DNA of 18,736 nt, taken from positions 1,159 to 19,894 of the forward strand of contig VBEQ01000030.1 in assembly GCA_005881235.1 (NCBI GenBank). Direction: 5' to 3'. Source of the stretch: Chloroflexota bacterium (GTDB taxonomy: Bacteria; Chloroflexota; Dormibacteria; CF-121). Shown here piece after piece: positions 7,508 to 14,082 of this stretch (positions are counted from its first letter, which is position 1; every line of letters begins with the position of its first letter). The notes beneath the pieces were generated by a model, which was not told where the DNA came from, did not search any database, and saw only the letters and a program-made list of their open reading frames with translations. Position numbers and translations under genes: made by a program.

Positions 7508-7654
7508 CTAAAACCGGCGCTGCGATCGCTCCACGACGTAGGTGACGACTGACAGGTACTCCGCCGAGTCCGCAAAGCCGACCCAGCGAGTCTCATCCGG
7601 TGTCCGACCAAAGATGGCGAGCAGCTCGCTCACCGTTAGTGTTTCAGCCTTCAT
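7508..7654 (-). CDS. Possible 48-aa hypothetical protein
   Basis: Minus-strand frame from ATG 7654 to TAG 7508, 48 residues, beginning MKAETLTVSELLAIFGRT and continuing with WVGFADSAEYLSVVTYV. The amphipathic, non-repetitive composition (Leu, Val, Glu, Asp, aromatic residues) reads like a real globular peptide, unlike the Arg/Ala/Pro-rich shadow frames here. The frame stays open upstream of the ATG past 7712, so it could also be the tail of something larger or of a decayed gene. Shine-Dalgarno is weak (GGGATGATG). It lies between the histidine kinase stop and the GH3 gene on the same strand. I recognise no family. Confidence 0.35.
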   Translation of the reverse strand: MKAETLTVSELLAIFGRTPDETRWVGFADSAEYLSVVTYVVERSQRRF

Positions 7655-7709
7655 GCCGACATCATCCCGGATGGCCGGCTCGCGATCCTCCCCGAAGAGA
7701 TGCGGGCGG

Positions 7710-9278
7710 CTACCTACTTTTGGGGGAGCCGATCGGTTCGCTCGAGTTGGATCGGCTCGCCGGAATGATCGCCCGGATCTTTGTCCCGGCCTCAGGTCGA
7801 CTCTCGATCTCCAGGCGGCCTCCCAGCTCTGTCGCGCGCTCGCGCATCGTGTTCAAACCGAAGTGCCCCGGGTGTTCGCTGCCGGGATCGAAGCCGACTC
7901 CGTTATCCCAGACCTCCAGCCTGATCTCGGCGTCATCCTGGTTCAATGCAACGCGAACGCGCGTGGCGCGCGCGTGGCGGCCGGCATTGTGCAACGCCTC
8001 CTGGGCAATCCGGTAGAGGGCCTGCTTGCTCTCCCAGCTCATGGTCGGTTCGCCCGCGATCACTTCCTCGACCGTGATGCCATGGCGTGAGCGCAGCACG
8101 GCGGTGTGATGCTTGAGCGCGCCAATCAGACCCTCGCGCTCAAGGGCCTCGGGGCGCAACTCGAAGATCAGGGCGCGCATTTCCGCCAGCGCGGCCTCGG
8201 AAAGGCGAACGATATAGTCGAGCGGCTCGCGAAGCTGCGACGGGTCTTTCGCCAGCATTTCCTGCGCGGACCGCGCTCCGAGGGCGATGCCGTACACGGC
8301 CTGCGAGACAGAATCGTGCAGATCGCGCGCCAGTCGCTGGCGCTCCTCCAGCGCCACCTTGTCTCTCGACGCGCTGAGCAGGCGCGCATAGTCCACCGCT
8401 GAAGTTGCCTGATCGGCCATCGCTCGGAGGAACGACATGTCGATTTCGGGCGGCCGCTGGCCCGACGGGTAGTAGGCGTTCAGGGCGCCGATCGCCGCGT
8501 CGTGGTGCATGAGGGGCAGCGACACGATGACACTCCACGGAACTTCGCGGATCAGATCATGGAGCGGGGAGAAACGCGGGTCGGCGAGGCGCCGGCTGAC
8601 CACGTCCTCGTCGATGACGGTCGCATGGGCCTCCATTGCCCGGATCGCCGCGCGCGGGGCGCCTCGCGTTTGCGCGGCGTCGGCGGCCGCGGCATAACCG
8701 CGCGGCAGCCCGAAGGTGCCCGCCGTGCGCAGATTGCCATCCGGCTCGAGAAGGTAGACGCCACAGGCGACCGCGCTCGTAGTTTCGACGATGCTCTGCG
8801 CCAGGGCATCGAGCGTGGCGTCGAGGGAGCGGTTGACGGCGAGGCTGGCCGCGGACTGCGCCAGGGCAACGGCCTCCCGCCGCACGCGCCGGTTCTCCGT
8901 CACATCCTCGATGATTCCGATCAACAGGAGTTTTCCGCCCAATGCCATGGGCGTATGGTGCAAAAGGACCTCACGCTCCCCCGCTTGGCCCAACATCGTT
9001 ATGCTGCGGCGCCCCGGCTCGGCGGTTGCAGTGGAGCACAGGTACGAACCGACCTCTTCGCGCTCGCGTGGCACGATGGAGTCGATCACCTCCGTCCCCA
9101 CCAAGTCTGCGACGGGCCGGCCAAAGAATGCGCGGGCAGCCGGATTGACGTAGACGTAATGCCCCGAATCATCCGCGACGACGACGGGAGTTGGCACGAC
9201 CTCGACGAGGGCTCGAACGATTTCATCGACCGAGGGAGTGGCTAGCGCCTGGTTCTTGGACAGACCCGTCGTAGCCAC
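7710..9278 (-). CDS. NarL/DesK-type sensor histidine kinase (PAS-GAF-HisKA_3-HATPase)
   Basis: A 522-aa kinase without obvious membrane spans, so probably cytoplasmic. A PAS domain (about 18-130) has VVADDSGHYVYVNPAARAFF and ends IEDVTENR. A GAF domain (about 145-300) includes YLLEPDGNLRTAG and SLPLMHHDAAIGALNAYY. The dimerisation helix carries the phospho-acceptor His321 in ERQRLARDLHDSVSQAVYG, the HisKA_3 signature. The ATPase domain has the N box (YRIAQEALHNAGRHA), the G1 box (DNGVGFD) and the G2 region (GHFGLNTMRERA). Known role: autophosphorylation and transfer to a NarL-type partner. The start is GTG at 9278, four bases after the response regulator stop, with GAGG upstream, so the two genes form one operon. 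PAS and GAF suggest a small-molecule, redox or light signal; no ligand residue can be assigned. Confidence 0.93.
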   Translation of the reverse strand: MATTGLSKNQALATPSVDEIVRALVEVVPTPVVVADDSGHYVYVNPAARAFFGRPVADLVGTEVIDSIVPREREEVGSYLCSTATAEPGRRSITMLGQAGEREVLLHHTPMALGGKLLLIGIIEDVTENRRVRREAVALAQSAASLAVNRSLDATLDALAQSIVETTSAVACGVYLLEPDGNLRTAGTFGLPRGYAAAADAAQTRGAPRAAIRAMEAHATVIDEDVVSRRLADPRFSPLHDLIREVPWSVIVSLPLMHHDAAIGALNAYYPSGQRPPEIDMSFLRAMADQATSAVDYARLLSASRDKVALEERQRLARDLHDSVSQAVYGIALGARSAQEMLAKDPSQLREPLDYIVRLSEAALAEMRALIFELRPEALEREGLIGALKHHTAVLRSRHGITVEEVIAGEPTMSWESKQALYRIAQEALHNAGRHARATRVRVALNQDDAEIRLEVWDNGVGFDPGSEHPGHFGLNTMRERATELGGRLEIESRPEAGTKIRAIIPASRSNSSEPIGSPKSR

Positions 9279-9282
9279 AAGG

Positions 9283-9966
9283 TCAGCCTCGGCCCAGGTC
9301 GCTCGCGCTCACCAGGCCACGTTCCACCGCGTAGAGGGCAGCCTGGGTTCGGCTTTGCAGCTGGAGCTTGCCGAGGATGTTACTGACGTGGGTCTTGACG
9401 GTCTGCTCACCGATGCCGAGCTCGCGGGCCACCTGCTTGTTTGCCTGGCCTTTCGCGAGGAGTCGAAGCACGGCCGTTTCCCGTTCGGTCAAGACCTCGG
9501 GGCTGCCGGGAATCTGCACTTCCCGTACCAGCCGGGCGGCGGCCTCCGGTGACAGGTGCACCTGGCCCGCGGCCGCCGATTTGACCGCCTGCCGCAGCTC
9601 GTCGGCCTCCGTGTTCTTGAGGAGATAGCCGATCGCCCCGGCGCGGATCGCCCCCGTGACGGCCGCGTCCTCCAGGACGCTGGTCAAGGCGATCACCTCG
9701 ACGTCCGGCATCTCGGAGCGGATCGCCCCGGTTGCCGCGACGCCGCCCATTCCCGGCATCAGCAGGTCCATGAGGACAACCTGGGGGTGAAGCTCGCGGG
9801 CCAGCTGGATTGCCTCTTCTCCGGTGCTCGCCTCGCCGACGATTTGGAAGTCGGGGTCGAGCGCTAGAAACATGCGCAGTCCCTGCCGCACCACGCTGTG
9901 ATCATCTGCGATGAGCAGCCGAATCTCACCCACCGCCCTCGCTGCCCCGGTTTCTGTCGAAACCAC
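9283..9966 (-). CDS. NarL/FixJ-family response regulator
   Basis: A 227-aa regulator with an N-terminal receiver (about 15-130) and a C-terminal LuxR-type helix-turn-helix. Receiver residues are Asp21/Asp22 (IADDH), phospho-acceptor Asp67 (VVLMDLLMPGMGG), Thr95 (VIALTS) and Lys117 (GYLLKN). The DNA-binding part begins EVLTERETAVLRLLAKGQAN and contains GIGEQTVKTHVSNIL. It is the first gene of the operon with the histidine kinase, which should phosphorylate it. The start is GTG at 9966; no Shine-Dalgarno is visible, and the promoter at 9975-10003 would place the transcript start at about 9968, suggesting leaderless or near-leaderless translation. CCCC/GGGG dyads at 10033-10070 are candidate binding sites for autoregulation. 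Confidence 0.95.
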   Translation of the reverse strand: MVSTETGAARAVGEIRLLIADDHSVVRQGLRMFLALDPDFQIVGEASTGEEAIQLARELHPQVVLMDLLMPGMGGVAATGAIRSEMPDVEVIALTSVLEDAAVTGAIRAGAIGYLLKNTEADELRQAVKSAAAGQVHLSPEAAARLVREVQIPGSPEVLTERETAVLRLLAKGQANKQVARELGIGEQTVKTHVSNILGKLQLQSRTQAALYAVERGLVSASDLGRG

Positions 9967-9974
9967 CTGGCTCT

Positions 9975-10003
9975 AGAGTAGGGGTTCATGCACTGGCCTG
10001 CAA
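9975..10003 (-). promoter_or_regulatory. Candidate promoter of the response regulator/kinase operon
   Basis: Read on the minus strand, TTGCAG (10003-9998) and TACTCT (9980-9975) are separated by exactly 17 bases. The predicted start point, about 7 bases downstream, falls next to the GTG codon at 9966. Confidence 0.5.
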
Positions 10004-10032
10004 AGGCCGATCACCTCGGTCTGAGATGCGCT

Positions 10033-10070
10033 CCCCTGTATGGGGGATGAGGCGTCCCCCACAGGTGGGG
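10033..10070. promoter_or_regulatory. Twin GC-rich dyads, candidate response-regulator operators
   Basis: CCCC-TGTAT-GGGG (10033-10045) and CCCC-ACAGGT-GGGG (10057-10070) lie about 11 bases apart. The whole block also folds as an imperfect inverted repeat. They sit 30-70 bases upstream of the candidate -35 box of the regulator operon, a typical activator site position, and on the other side lie before the SDR/PrsW operon. Operator function is inferred. Confidence 0.45.
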
Positions 10071-10134
10071 TAATCGGATGCCGCCGACGAGCGGTGTCCT
10101 GGGCGCGCTCTGGCCGGGACAATGCCTTCAGAAG

Positions 10135-10560
10135 ATGCAGCAACGCGAATCGGCGATTTACCAGCGCGTGTGGTTTATTACGGGGTCATCCGGCGGTCTT
10201 GGGCGGGCCTTGAGCGAAGCGGTCCTGGCCCGCGGGGAGCGCGCTGTCGTTACGGGCCGGACGCCTGAGAGGGTCCGCGACCTGATCGTGCGCTACCCGG
10301 CGCAAGCACTCGTCCTCGAACTCGATGTCACCCGCCAGGACCAGGTCCACACAGTGGTACGAGAAGCCATCGAACGGTTTGGCCAAATCGATGTTCTGGT
10401 CAACATCGACAGCTTCTCGGAGGGGCTGGCCAAGGAGGTCGGCCCGCTCCGGATAAAGGTGATCACGATCGACCCGGCCAGTAACAATGGCCATCCGGCG
10501 AACGAGGTGGCCAACGACATCATTGCAACCGTCGACGCCGACAGCGTGGCAATACGATGA
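10135..10560 (+). pseudogene. Short-chain dehydrogenase with large in-frame internal deletions
   Basis: The N-terminus is a good SDR: VWFITGSSGGLGRALSEAVL (the GxxxGxG cofactor loop), VTGRTPERV, LELDVTRQDQV and ERFGQIDVLVN. Directly after VN, where NAG should start, the sequence jumps to FSEGLAKEVGPLRIKVITID, a segment normally found about 65-70 residues later. The active-site Ser and the YxxxK pair are therefore gone. After the ITIDP point another block seems missing; the tail (HPANEVANDIIATVDAD) matches the usual C-terminal helix but stops about 25 residues early. The frame stays open throughout. Start ATG at 10135 is my choice; ATG 10078 is also in frame. The gene sits 19 bases before the PrsW-like gene and could be co-transcribed with it. 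Enzyme activity is not expected; a residual NAD(P)-binding peptide is conceivable. Confidence 0.65.
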
Positions 10561-10579
10561 GGCTCAAGGAGCGACAGAC

Positions 10580-11428
10580 GTGAAGAATTGGTTGTCCAAA
10601 CGGGTCGCCTTGAAGGCAGTCAAAGGACAGGCATGGGCGCCACGCTGGTGGGCCGTTTTCCTCATCGGCCTGGCCCTCTGGGGTGCCGCCGTCGGTTCGG
10701 TGTTCGTGACTGGGGACATCATCGTTCTGCCCACCGTCTTCCTGCTCGGCAGTTTCCTCGTGCCCGTCACGGCTGTGGTCTGGTACCTCGACCACGATCC
10801 GAGCCCGGTGCTCTCACCGTCGCGGATCGTGACCGCCTTTCTGGTCGCGGGCGTCCTCGGCCTCCTGGCGGCGGCCTTCCTCGAATACTGGCTGGTCTAC
10901 GGTCCCGGCCTGCGCGGCAACCTCAAGGTCGGCCTCATCGAGGAATTCGTCAAAGGCGTCGCCATCGTTGCCCTCGCAATGGGCCTTCCCTCGTACACGA
11001 GGCGTGCCGGGATGGTGCTCGGGGCCACCGTTGGTTTCGGCTTTGCGGCGCTCGAAAGCAGCGGCTACGCGCTGGCGGCCTTGCTTGTCGTCCAGGGACA
11101 GCATGTAACGCTGTCGTTTTCAGACGTCGTCGTCACCGAGCTCGCTCGTGGCGTCCTGGCTCCGTTCGGTCACGGCATGTGGTCGGCGATTCTCGGCGGC
11201 GTGATCTTCTATGCCTTTCGCGAGGGTCGCGTCCGGCTGAGCTGGAGCGTGATCGTCGCCTATCTCGGGGTCTCGCTGCTGCATGGCGCCTTCGACATCT
11301 TCGGCAGCGTCACGGCCTATATCGTGATCTCGATTATCGGCCTCGTGCCGCTGGTGTACCTCTGGCTGCGTCAGGACCGCGGTCTTCCCTTCACGCGGCG
11401 GCCGCAGCCGGCTCCGGTTACCGCCTGA
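10580..11428 (+). CDS. PrsW-family intramembrane metalloprotease
   Basis: A 282-aa multi-pass membrane protein with about eight hydrophobic spans. PrsW-type motifs are present in order: EEFVKG with Glu121, Glu122 and Lys125; GFGFAALES with Glu159; HGMWSA with His198; and HGAFD with His235 and Asp239. These are the expected metal-binding and catalytic positions. Known family role: membrane-embedded site-1-type cleavage, best studied for the anti-sigma factor RsiW in Bacillus; here the substrate is unknown. GTG at 10580 is preceded by AGGAG with 8-base spacing, a better start than the longer in-frame ATG at 10487, which lies inside the SDR remnant. It is followed within 62 bases by a CPBP-type membrane protease on the same strand. 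Confidence 0.88.
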   Translation: MKNWLSKRVALKAVKGQAWAPRWWAVFLIGLALWGAAVGSVFVTGDIIVLPTVFLLGSFLVPVTAVVWYLDHDPSPVLSPSRIVTAFLVAGVLGLLAAAFLEYWLVYGPGLRGNLKVGLIEEFVKGVAIVALAMGLPSYTRRAGMVLGATVGFGFAALESSGYALAALLVVQGQHVTLSFSDVVVTELARGVLAPFGHGMWSAILGGVIFYAFREGRVRLSWSVIVAYLGVSLLHGAFDIFGSVTAYIVISIIGLVPLVYLWLRQDRGLPFTRRPQPAPVTA

Positions 11429-11433
11429 CAAAA

Positions 11434-11470
11434 CCCCCACCCTGACTCTCTCCCGCACGCGGGGGAGGGA
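11434..11470. repeat. REP-like palindromic intergenic element
   Basis: Between the two protease genes lies CCCCCACCCTGACTCTCTCC followed by CGCACGCGGGGGAGGG, in which CTCTCCCGC folds with GCGGGGGAG around a short loop. The layout (CCCTCACCC..CTCTCCCGC..GCGGGAGAG) resembles a repeated intergenic hairpin that I recall from many G+C-rich bacterial genomes. There is no T-run after it, so it is a poor terminator. Only one copy is in the window. Confidence 0.45.
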
Positions 11471-11490
11471 AACTGCGTCATACCGATGCG

Positions 11491-12348
11491 ATGGCGACCT
11501 CGGCCCATTTCCTCCCCGGCCTTGACTGGCTGATCAAGCTCGGCATCGGCCTGATCGTGGCGGCGGCGGGCATCCTTCTCATCCGGCCGCGGCGCCGCGA
11601 CGGCTGGCGCTTCGTGATTGGCATCTTCACCATCGAGGCCGGAGCGCTGGTCGCCATCCGCGGGATCGTCGCCGCCGGCGGCTCGAGTTGGTGGCAGTAC
11701 CTGATGCCGTTCGCCCTGGTCCTCGTGCCAGGGATCTTCATCGCGGTCGTGCTCACCCGCTTGCGCTGGTGGCCACGCGTCGGATTCACACCGCTGTGGG
11801 AGTGGCAGGCACCGCACCTGCTGATCCCGCTGTTACTGATCCTGGTGCTGCCCATCGTGGGCTTCTCGGCGCGAGGCATGATGGCGACCACCGTGCTCGT
11901 GCTCACCCTCCAGGTGGGCTTCGTGCTGATCGACATCTTCATGGAAGAGGTCACCTACCGCGGTGTCATCCTCGAGGCGCTGGCCGGGCTCAGTGGCGGC
12001 TCACGGGTGGCGATCTCCGCAACCCTCTTCGGGCTGAGCCACCTGGACAACTTCTTCCTCCCGGGCGCCGATGAGCTCGGCGTCGCCTACCAGATCTTCG
12101 AAGCGGCGCTCGTTGGCGTCCTTTTCGGCGCCGTGCGGCTGCGAATGAACGCCATCTGGCCGGTCATGATCGTGCACGCGACCTACGACCTGATCCTCGT
12201 GCTGGCGTTCGGGCACGCCTTCCCCGTGGCACCGACGGTGCCCGGCTTCCTCGTGGCCACCGTGGTCAACCTCGGCCTCGCCGCCGTCGGGCTCTTCCTC
12301 CTGCGTGCTCCGAAGGCTAGCCGCAGGGCCCGGCTCGAGGCAGCCTGA
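11491..12348 (+). CDS. CPBP-family (CAAX-type) intramembrane metalloprotease
   Basis: A 285-aa membrane protein with about eight spans. The C-terminal half is a CPBP (ABI/Rce1-like) domain: motif 1 EEVTYRG with Glu152, Glu153 and Arg157, motif 2 FGLSHL with His184, and motif 3 HATYD with His229 and Asp233. All expected catalytic residues are present. Eukaryotic Rce1 removes the CAAX tail of prenylated proteins; bacterial members act in bacteriocin maturation or immunity, surface protein handling or unknown jobs, and nothing here selects one. No Shine-Dalgarno precedes ATG 11491; another ATG five bases upstream is out of frame. It follows the PrsW-like gene and ends one base before the GT87 start, so it is probably co-transcribed and translationally coupled with the latter. 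Confidence 0.9.
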   Translation: MATSAHFLPGLDWLIKLGIGLIVAAAGILLIRPRRRDGWRFVIGIFTIEAGALVAIRGIVAAGGSSWWQYLMPFALVLVPGIFIAVVLTRLRWWPRVGFTPLWEWQAPHLLIPLLLILVLPIVGFSARGMMATTVLVLTLQVGFVLIDIFMEEVTYRGVILEALAGLSGGSRVAISATLFGLSHLDNFFLPGADELGVAYQIFEAALVGVLFGAVRLRMNAIWPVMIVHATYDLILVLAFGHAFPVAPTVPGFLVATVVNLGLAAVGLFLLRAPKASRRARLEAA

Positions 12349-12349
12349 C

Positions 12350-13471
12350 GTGAGACTCCGGCGCGAGCACGGCATCACCGCCGCATTCGGCGTCGGCGTC
12401 GTGCTGGCGATGATCGATCTCCAGTGGTCCTACACCCTTCATTACAAGCTCGCCCAGCCCGATTTCTACGTCTACTACCTGGCCGCCCAGCTGGGCCGCG
12501 CCCATGGTTGGGCGGCGATCTACGACCCGGCGCTTTTCCTTCCCCCCGTGACCGCCGCGGTTGGCAAGCCACTGCCATATCTCAACCCGCCGGAACTGGC
12601 CTGGCTGGTCACGCCGCTGAGCTTCCTGGCTTACCCGTTGGCAGCCTGGATCTGGACCGGACTCCTGGCGGCCGCCTTCGTCTTCGTCTGGTACCTCACC
12701 GCACCAGGCCAGAGAATGGCGCGACTCATGCATGGCTTGGGGGCGGCGGTGCTGCTCCCGGTGTTCGTCGGCGTCCTCTTCGGACAGGTCAGCCTGATCG
12801 TGGTCGCCGCCGTGGCCCTCGCATGGTGGCTGCTTTCCCGAGGCCGGCCATGGCTCGCGGGCCTTGCACTCACCGCGCTCATCCTGAAGCCTCAGATCGC
12901 TTTCCTCGTGCCGCTCGCACTCCTGGTCGGCGGCTACGGACGGGTGTTTCTCGCCTGGCTCGTGGCCAGCGTGCCTCTCGCCGCCATCACATTGCTGGCC
13001 ACGGGTATCGGGGTCTTCCAGCAGATGTCCCGCTCGCTCCAGACCGTGAGCCTTGTCCCTGGGCCCATCCAGTCCTCGCTGGTGCGTCAGCTGCCGCTGC
13101 CGCTCGCCGCCCTGGGAATCGCGGCCGTCCTCGGTGCGTCGGCGTTCATCCTGTGGCGCTGCCGTGGTCGTGACCCATCCCGTCCAATTGCCGTCGGCCT
13201 CATCGCCAGCGTGCTGGTGAGCCCCTATGTCAACTTCTACGACCTCTCCGCCCTGGTGCTGGCGGCCTGGCTGATCTTGCGCAGCAATCCCTCGCGGTGG
13301 CAGCGATTCGCGACGCTGGGCATGTACGTGCCGCTCTATGGCGCGCCGATCTGGCCGTTCGTCACGCTGGTGTGTCTCTGCGGATGGCTCGTCAGCCTGG
13401 CTGCCCCCTCCGTGACCCTCCGCCGCCAGGAGCCGAGGGAAACTGAAGCGGAATTTGACATCGATTCCTGA
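12350..13471 (+). CDS. GT87-family (DUF2029) membrane glycosyltransferase
   Basis: A 373-aa polytopic protein with about nine or ten hydrophobic spans. It has the GT-C/GT87 marks: an acidic-aromatic motif in the first periplasmic loop (AQPDFYVYYLAAQ, Asp38), the PYLNPPE segment at 76-82, and VSPYVNFYDLSALVLAAWLI near the C-terminus. Characterised relatives are polyprenyl-phosphate-mannose-dependent mannosyltransferases of actinobacterial lipoglycan synthesis; donor and acceptor here are unknown. The GTG start at 12350 lies one base after the CPBP stop (TGA-C-GTG), which favours it over the longer in-frame ATG at 12305. Length is normal. The next gene, a MarR regulator, has its own promoter overlapping the end of this gene. 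Confidence 0.85.
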   Translation: MRLRREHGITAAFGVGVVLAMIDLQWSYTLHYKLAQPDFYVYYLAAQLGRAHGWAAIYDPALFLPPVTAAVGKPLPYLNPPELAWLVTPLSFLAYPLAAWIWTGLLAAAFVFVWYLTAPGQRMARLMHGLGAAVLLPVFVGVLFGQVSLIVVAAVALAWWLLSRGRPWLAGLALTALILKPQIAFLVPLALLVGGYGRVFLAWLVASVPLAAITLLATGIGVFQQMSRSLQTVSLVPGPIQSSLVRQLPLPLAALGIAAVLGASAFILWRCRGRDPSRPIAVGLIASVLVSPYVNFYDLSALVLAAWLILRSNPSRWQRFATLGMYVPLYGAPIWPFVTLVCLCGWLVSLAAPSVTLRRQEPRETEAEFDIDS

Positions 13472-13482
13472 AATGCTACATA
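13455..13482 (+). promoter_or_regulatory. Promoter of the MarR-MFS operon
   Basis: TTGACA (13455-13460) and TACATA (13477-13482), 16 bases apart, with an upstream TG (13474-13475) giving an extended -10 look. The -35 box lies within the last codons of the GT87 gene. Confidence 0.6.
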
Positions 13483-13499
13483 GTGAAGCGCCTCACTAT
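13480..13499. promoter_or_regulatory. MarR operator (inverted repeat)
   Basis: ATAGTGA (13480-13486) and TCACTAT (13493-13499) are perfect 7-base arms with a 6-base spacer. The dyad overlaps the -10 box and the presumed transcription start, as expected for autorepression by the MarR protein encoded just after it. It also overlaps a possible GTG start at 13483, which argues for the ATG at 13498 or one further downstream. Confidence 0.75.
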
Positions 13500-14082
13500 G
13501 CAGCTCTCTGAGATCAAGGGCGACTGTCGCTTCAGCGGCACGCTGGCAACGGACCGGGCGGGCCATCTCTACGACAGCCGCTTCCGCCAGGCGCTTCTCG
13601 CAGGGCGCCGGCCGCTGTCGGAAAAAGAGATGCGTACGGTGGAGGCCATGACGGCGCTTCGCCACACCGCTCGGCTCACTCGTCACCTCATGGACCGCTG
13701 GGCCGAGAAGCACGGGTTGAGCGAGGGTCGCCTCCATGTCCTGTTTACGCTGGCGTCCGCACACGACCACCAGCTGCCACTCGGCGAGCTGGCCGACCAG
13801 CTCGACGTCACGCCGCGCAACGTCACGGGGCTGATCGATCATCTCGAGCGGGACGGCCTGGTGACACGTGTCGACGATCCAGACGACCGCCGGCAGACCT
13901 ACGCCCGGCTGACGGTCGCCGGTGGGAAGCGGCTCGAAGGCATGCGGGGCCAGGGACTGGAATGGCAACTCAAAATCGCGGCCGGCCTTTCCACCGAGGA
14001 GCTGGAGCTGTTTCGGCACACGTGCTTGCGGCTGATCGAAAACATGACGGGCGCGACGGCGTCGCAGAGGAGGAGCGCATGA
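13498..14082 (+). CDS. MarR-family transcriptional regulator
   Basis: A protein of about 194 aa with a winged helix-turn-helix core: LRHTARLTRHLMDRWAEKHG, then LSEGRLHVLFTLA, helix-turn-helix LPLGELADQLDVTPRNVTGL, recognition-helix end IDHLERDGLVTR and the DPDDRRQTYARLT wing. C-terminal helices complete the dimer domain. The N-terminal extension of about 45 residues is longer than in a minimal MarR protein. Starts at GTG 13483 and ATG 13498 are both in frame; I chose 13498 because the operator and -10 box overlap 13483. An internal ATG at 13630 would give the minimal form. The stop overlaps the ATG of the exporter gene (ATGA), so it probably controls that exporter in response to a drug-like ligand. 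Confidence 0.9.
   Translation: MQLSEIKGDCRFSGTLATDRAGHLYDSRFRQALLAGRRPLSEKEMRTVEAMTALRHTARLTRHLMDRWAEKHGLSEGRLHVLFTLASAHDHQLPLGELADQLDVTPRNVTGLIDHLERDGLVTRVDDPDDRRQTYARLTVAGGKRLEGMRGQGLEWQLKIAAGLSTEELELFRHTCLRLIENMTGATASQRRSA

Noticed and set aside
10588..11445. A 285-codon frame overlapping the PrsW-like gene
   Set aside because: Arg/Gly/Pro-rich with no membrane pattern; the overlapping frame carries all PrsW motifs and a good Shine-Dalgarno.
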